From NCBI RefSeq assembly GCF_028682635.1, contig NZ_JANHLK010000013.1, forward strand, positions 124,001-188,000: DNA of 64,000 nt. Direction: 5' to 3'. How positions within the stretch are numbered: position 1 is the first letter of the stretch; the number at the start of each line of letters is the position of its first letter. This DNA is from Pseudomonas putida (GTDB lineage Bacteria; Pseudomonadota; Gammaproteobacteria; Pseudomonadales; Pseudomonadaceae). The translations under genes were made by a program, and so were the position numbers. This document shows, in pieces, positions 61,826 to 64,000 of the stretch. The notes under the pieces were generated by a model, which saw nothing but the letters and a program-made list of their open reading frames with translations, was not told the origin of the DNA and did not search any database.

Positions 61826-62263
61826 GTGGGGAAATTTCATAACAACATCCATAGTCTCCTGCTGGTCGGATGCGCTCTGAGTTCAATGGCTTGCCTGCCT
61901 GTCCAGGCGGACAACGGCATCATCATCATCAAACGCGATGTCCAGGTACGCAACGCAACGATCCCGCCGCTCGTTCCCGATCCCAACCCCACGACTGTCA
62001 ACGCCAACCCGTCCAAACAGGTCCTCGCTCAAACCAACGAGTTGAGCGACGGGGACTTTGCCGGCGTCGCCAGTGGTGCAGGCATCTCCCGCCTGGTCAC
62101 GCAAAACACCAACAACCTGGGCGGCAACATCAGCACCCAGAACCAGCTTTCCAACCAACCCGCCGGGCGTTCGGGCAATGGCGGCAGCGGCATTGCCAAT
62201 ATGGTCAACTCCAACGTCCAGCAGGGCCTGGGTGCCCTCAGAATCATAACGGGAGACCGTTAA
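61826..62263 (+). CDS. fapA: Fap functional amyloid protein FapA
   Basis: A 145 aa exported protein, first gene of the functional amyloid operon. A signal peptide (HSLLLVGCALSSMACLPVQA) leads to ADNGIIIIKRDVQV. The C-terminal half has degenerate Fap-like Asn/Gln/Gly repeats (TQNTNNLGGNISTQNQLSNQ). FapA is thought to limit or chaperone FapC fibril formation in the periplasm. The GTG at 61826 has AGAAGGA 9 bases upstream and gives a proper signal peptide. Identity rests on position ahead of fapB/fapC and on conserved synteny with uppP and pnuC. Confidence 0.82.
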   Translation: MGKFHNNIHSLLLVGCALSSMACLPVQADNGIIIIKRDVQVRNATIPPLVPDPNPTTVNANPSKQVLAQTNELSDGDFAGVASGAGISRLVTQNTNNLGGNISTQNQLSNQPAGRSGNGGSGIANMVNSNVQQGLGALRIITGDR

Positions 62264-62264
62264 G

Positions 62265-62837
62265 ATGAATCGTACGCTGCTGATGATCGCCATGTTTTGC
62301 AGTGCATCGACCTTCGCCCAATCCCCCGTCATTGATAACGCCACCATCGACAATTCGGGCGCGCAGTACCAGGGCAACGTCGGGGTCAACCAGGCAGCCG
62401 GCGACTTGCAGCAACAGGCGAACGCCAGGGCCTTCGCCATTGGCCGTGACGCCAGCGCGACCACGGATATTCGCCAACGGTTGCGCACCATTGTCGATCC
62501 CAGGATCGATGCCCACGCCAGTATTCAAGGCGACTCCTTCAGCCATGGCAATGGCGCATTGGGCGTCAACCAGAGCGCGGGCGCCAGCAACCAGCAAGCC
62601 AATGCGCTGCGCATAAGCACCAGTGAGCAGCCGCAAAGTATCGACGACAGCGTCCTCATGCAACAGAACGTGACGCTGCTCTACAACTCCGATCCAACTG
62701 ACTCTGCACCCGGCTATCGCCAGGTCACTACCAGTGACCAGGCATTCACCGGTAGCCGTGGGGTGATTCAGTTGAATCAGAGCGCCGGGGTGGGAAACCG
62801 AATGGCCAACACCCTGAGCGTACGGGTCGTGGATTGA
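62265..62837 (+). CDS. fapB: Fap functional amyloid minor subunit FapB
   Basis: A 190 aa exported protein with three imperfect amyloid repeats at residues 37-56 (GNVGVNQAAGDLQQQAN), 97-116 (GALGVNQSAGASNQQAN) and 166-185 (GVIQLNQSAGVGNRMAN), joined by two linkers. The conserved Gln/Asn spacing is like the core of Fap and curli subunits. FapB is the proposed nucleator and minor fibre component at the cell surface. Signal peptide: TLLMIAMFCSASTFA. The ATG comes one base after the fapA stop. Confidence 0.9.
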   Translation: MNRTLLMIAMFCSASTFAQSPVIDNATIDNSGAQYQGNVGVNQAAGDLQQQANARAFAIGRDASATTDIRQRLRTIVDPRIDAHASIQGDSFSHGNGALGVNQSAGASNQQANALRISTSEQPQSIDDSVLMQQNVTLLYNSDPTDSAPGYRQVTTSDQAFTGSRGVIQLNQSAGVGNRMANTLSVRVVD

Positions 62838-62888
62838 CCCAAATAGGTAACAACAACACTTAACCTAAAATAAGTACGGAGAATCACC

Positions 62889-64000
62889 ATGAAACCTTCG
62901 ATGGCATTAAAGCCTCTGGTTTTCGCAATTGCTGCGGTCATGGCTGTTGCTGTACAAGCTGGGCAAAACGATAGGCGTGGCAACCACCATAACAATGGTG
63001 GCCAACAACAAACCCCTCCTGCAAGGATGGTCCCCATCAGCGCGACTGCCAATGCGACGGACAGACAGAGCAGCACCGGCAACCGCATCTGGAATGAAGG
63101 GGTAGAAAACTCGGCCGAGATGAGCAGTTCGGCCGCAGGCGCGAGCGGTAACGTCGGCGTCAACGTGGCGGCAGGTTCCGGCAACCAGCAAGACAACGCC
63201 GCCGCCATCGCCAACGCAGCCTCCGACAACGCCGCGATCGATAACAGCTTCGTGTTCGGCACGGCCACTGCCACCGCGAACGTCACGCAAATCAGCAACA
63301 ATAACCGCGTCAGCAACTTTGGCGTGACCAACTCTGCCGTGATGAGTGGATCCGCCGACGGCAGCAGCGGTAACGTGGGTGTCAACATTGCTGGTGGCGA
63401 TCTGAACCAACAGAAAAACACCATGGCAATTGCCAATACCAATGCTCCACTGGGTAGCGCAAGAGCCACCGCATCCGCCAACCAAAGCGGTCCTGGCCTG
63501 ACAGTGAACAACACTGCCGATCGGACCTACCGTGTTGATACGATCACCGTTACCAATACGCGGTCTGGTAGTGCCTCGTTTGACAAGTCGTTCGAAGCCA
63601 GCGGCAGTCAAAGCAGTTCTTCGAGCTGGGCCGCGGCCGGATCCAAAAGCTCTGATGCCAGCGGTTCGCTTAGCATTGATGTAAGCGGTTCTACCGCCAG
63701 CGCTGCGAGCGGTTCCAACAGCAGCGCTGCCAGCGGTTCCAACAGCAGCTCTGCCAGCGGTTCCAACAGCAGCTCTGCCAGCGGTACCAACAGCAGCACT
63801 GCCAGCGGTTCCAACAGCAGCACTGCCAGCGGTTCTTCGAGCGCTTCTCTGACTGCTTCCCTGGGCGCTACGCTGGACGCTGAAGCTGCGTCTTCCAACT
63901 CCACTACCGTCAACTTCGGTTTTGGCGATCGCACCCGCAGTAGCAGTTCCGATGCATCGGTCAACGCTTCGCTTGATGCAACCCTTGACGTAGCGGTAGA
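62889..64000 (+). CDS. fapC: Fap functional amyloid major subunit FapC (3' end outside window)
   Basis: The first 370 residues of the main fibre protein. A signal peptide (LKPLVFAIAAVMAVAVQA) precedes repeat R1 at about 85-107 (ASGNVGVNVAAGSGNQQDN) and R2 at about 159-181 (SSGNVGVNIAGGDLNQQKN), separated by a short linker with FVFGTATATA. After R2 comes a long Ser/Ala/Gly-rich linker with six octapeptide units (residues 273-320) of the form A-S-G-S/T-N-S-S-x. R3 and the C-terminal Cys-x-x-Cys, if present, lie past the window end. FapC polymerises on the cell surface and stiffens biofilms. fapD-F are expected downstream. Confidence 0.88.
   Translation, partial: MKPSMALKPLVFAIAAVMAVAVQAGQNDRRGNHHNNGGQQQTPPARMVPISATANATDRQSSTGNRIWNEGVENSAEMSSSAAGASGNVGVNVAAGSGNQQDNAAAIANAASDNAAIDNSFVFGTATATANVTQISNNNRVSNFGVTNSAVMSGSADGSSGNVGVNIAGGDLNQQKNTMAIANTNAPLGSARATASANQSGPGLTVNNTADRTYRVDTITVTNTRSGSASFDKSFEASGSQSSSSSWAAAGSKSSDASGSLSIDVSGSTASAASGSNSSAASGSNSSSASGSNSSSASGTNSSTASGSNSSTASGSSSASLTASLGATLDAEAASSNSTTVNFGFGDRTRSSSSDASVNASLDATLDVAV
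63705..63848 (+). repeat. 24-bp tandem repeat in the fapC linker
   Basis: Six 24-base units, the last degenerate, in frame with fapC, each encoding A-S-G-S/T-N-S-S-x. Most differences between units sit at the eighth codon (GCT, TCT, ACT). Such arrays readily change copy number by slippage. Confidence 0.9.

Noticed and set aside
63705..63848. Regular 24-base repeats that could suggest a CRISPR array
   Set aside because: The units are contiguous without spacers, are in frame and encode a Ser-rich linker.
63608..63964. Antisense frame with Leu/Glu/Pro repeats
   Set aside because: It is the reverse reading of the fapC linker repeat, not a leucine-repeat protein.

Overview
The window looks like chromosome from a Pseudomonas of the fluorescens group. 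The basis is high-GC coding with Pseudomonas-type families (DUF1652, DUF2790, OprD porins, a mannitol mtlEFGKDYZ operon), the gene order uppP-pnuC-kinase-fapABC that I recall from this genus, and at least twelve paired Pseudomonas-style REP elements. No tRNA, rRNA, CRISPR array, insertion sequence or integrase was seen. Function calls come from reading motifs and remembered families; no database was searched.

Left part (0-11.5 kb): a MexT-like LysR regulator, a HipBA toxin-antitoxin pair, an acyl-CoA synthetase and a decayed amidase fragment lie upstream of a MexEF-OprN-type RND efflux operon. The regulator sits about 4.3 kb from the operon, yet two nod-box-like sites still lie upstream of mexE. 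Next (11.6-16 kb) come a leftward FUSC/DUF1656/HlyD export cassette and a divergent TPR/HEAT protein.

Signalling block (16.2-26.8 kb): a double-domain KaiC-like ATPase is translationally coupled to a hybrid histidine kinase. A small response regulator follows. A tightly overlapping leftward operon then encodes a CHASE3-GAF hybrid kinase with three receivers, CheR, a receiver-less CheB and a receiver-kinase. A second small response regulator ends the block.

Accessory region (26.8-33.9 kb): an AT-richer stretch holds two tandem homologous genes of unknown function. The first is a truncated copy whose last ~20 codons are a duplicate of the tail of the preceding response regulator, so the boundary of the tandem duplication can be read directly. 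The longer copy (985 aa) has features reminiscent of large Pseudomonas toxin-like proteins, but this is unproven. A glycosyltransferase and a PI-PLC-like phosphodiesterase follow.

Mannitol region (33.9-45.1 kb): AraC-type mtlR, then mtlE-F-G-K (ABC importer), mtlD (mannitol dehydrogenase), mtlY (carbohydrate kinase) and mtlZ (fructokinase). REP elements sit in three internal operon gaps and at both ends. An OprD-type porin is convergent.

Right part (45-64 kb): small envelope proteins, ecotin, a short catalytic-only threonine dehydratase preceded by a candidate Ile/Thr transcription attenuator with a 21-codon leader peptide, a PQQ-type sugar dehydrogenase, the NHEJ protein Ku, LpxO, an ABC-F ATPase, an MFS transporter, an alpha/beta hydrolase, an azoreductase with divergent LysR regulator, uppP, pnuC plus a nicotinamide riboside kinase-like gene, and the start of the fap functional-amyloid operon. 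FapC is cut by the window end and carries a Ser-rich octapeptide linker repeat.
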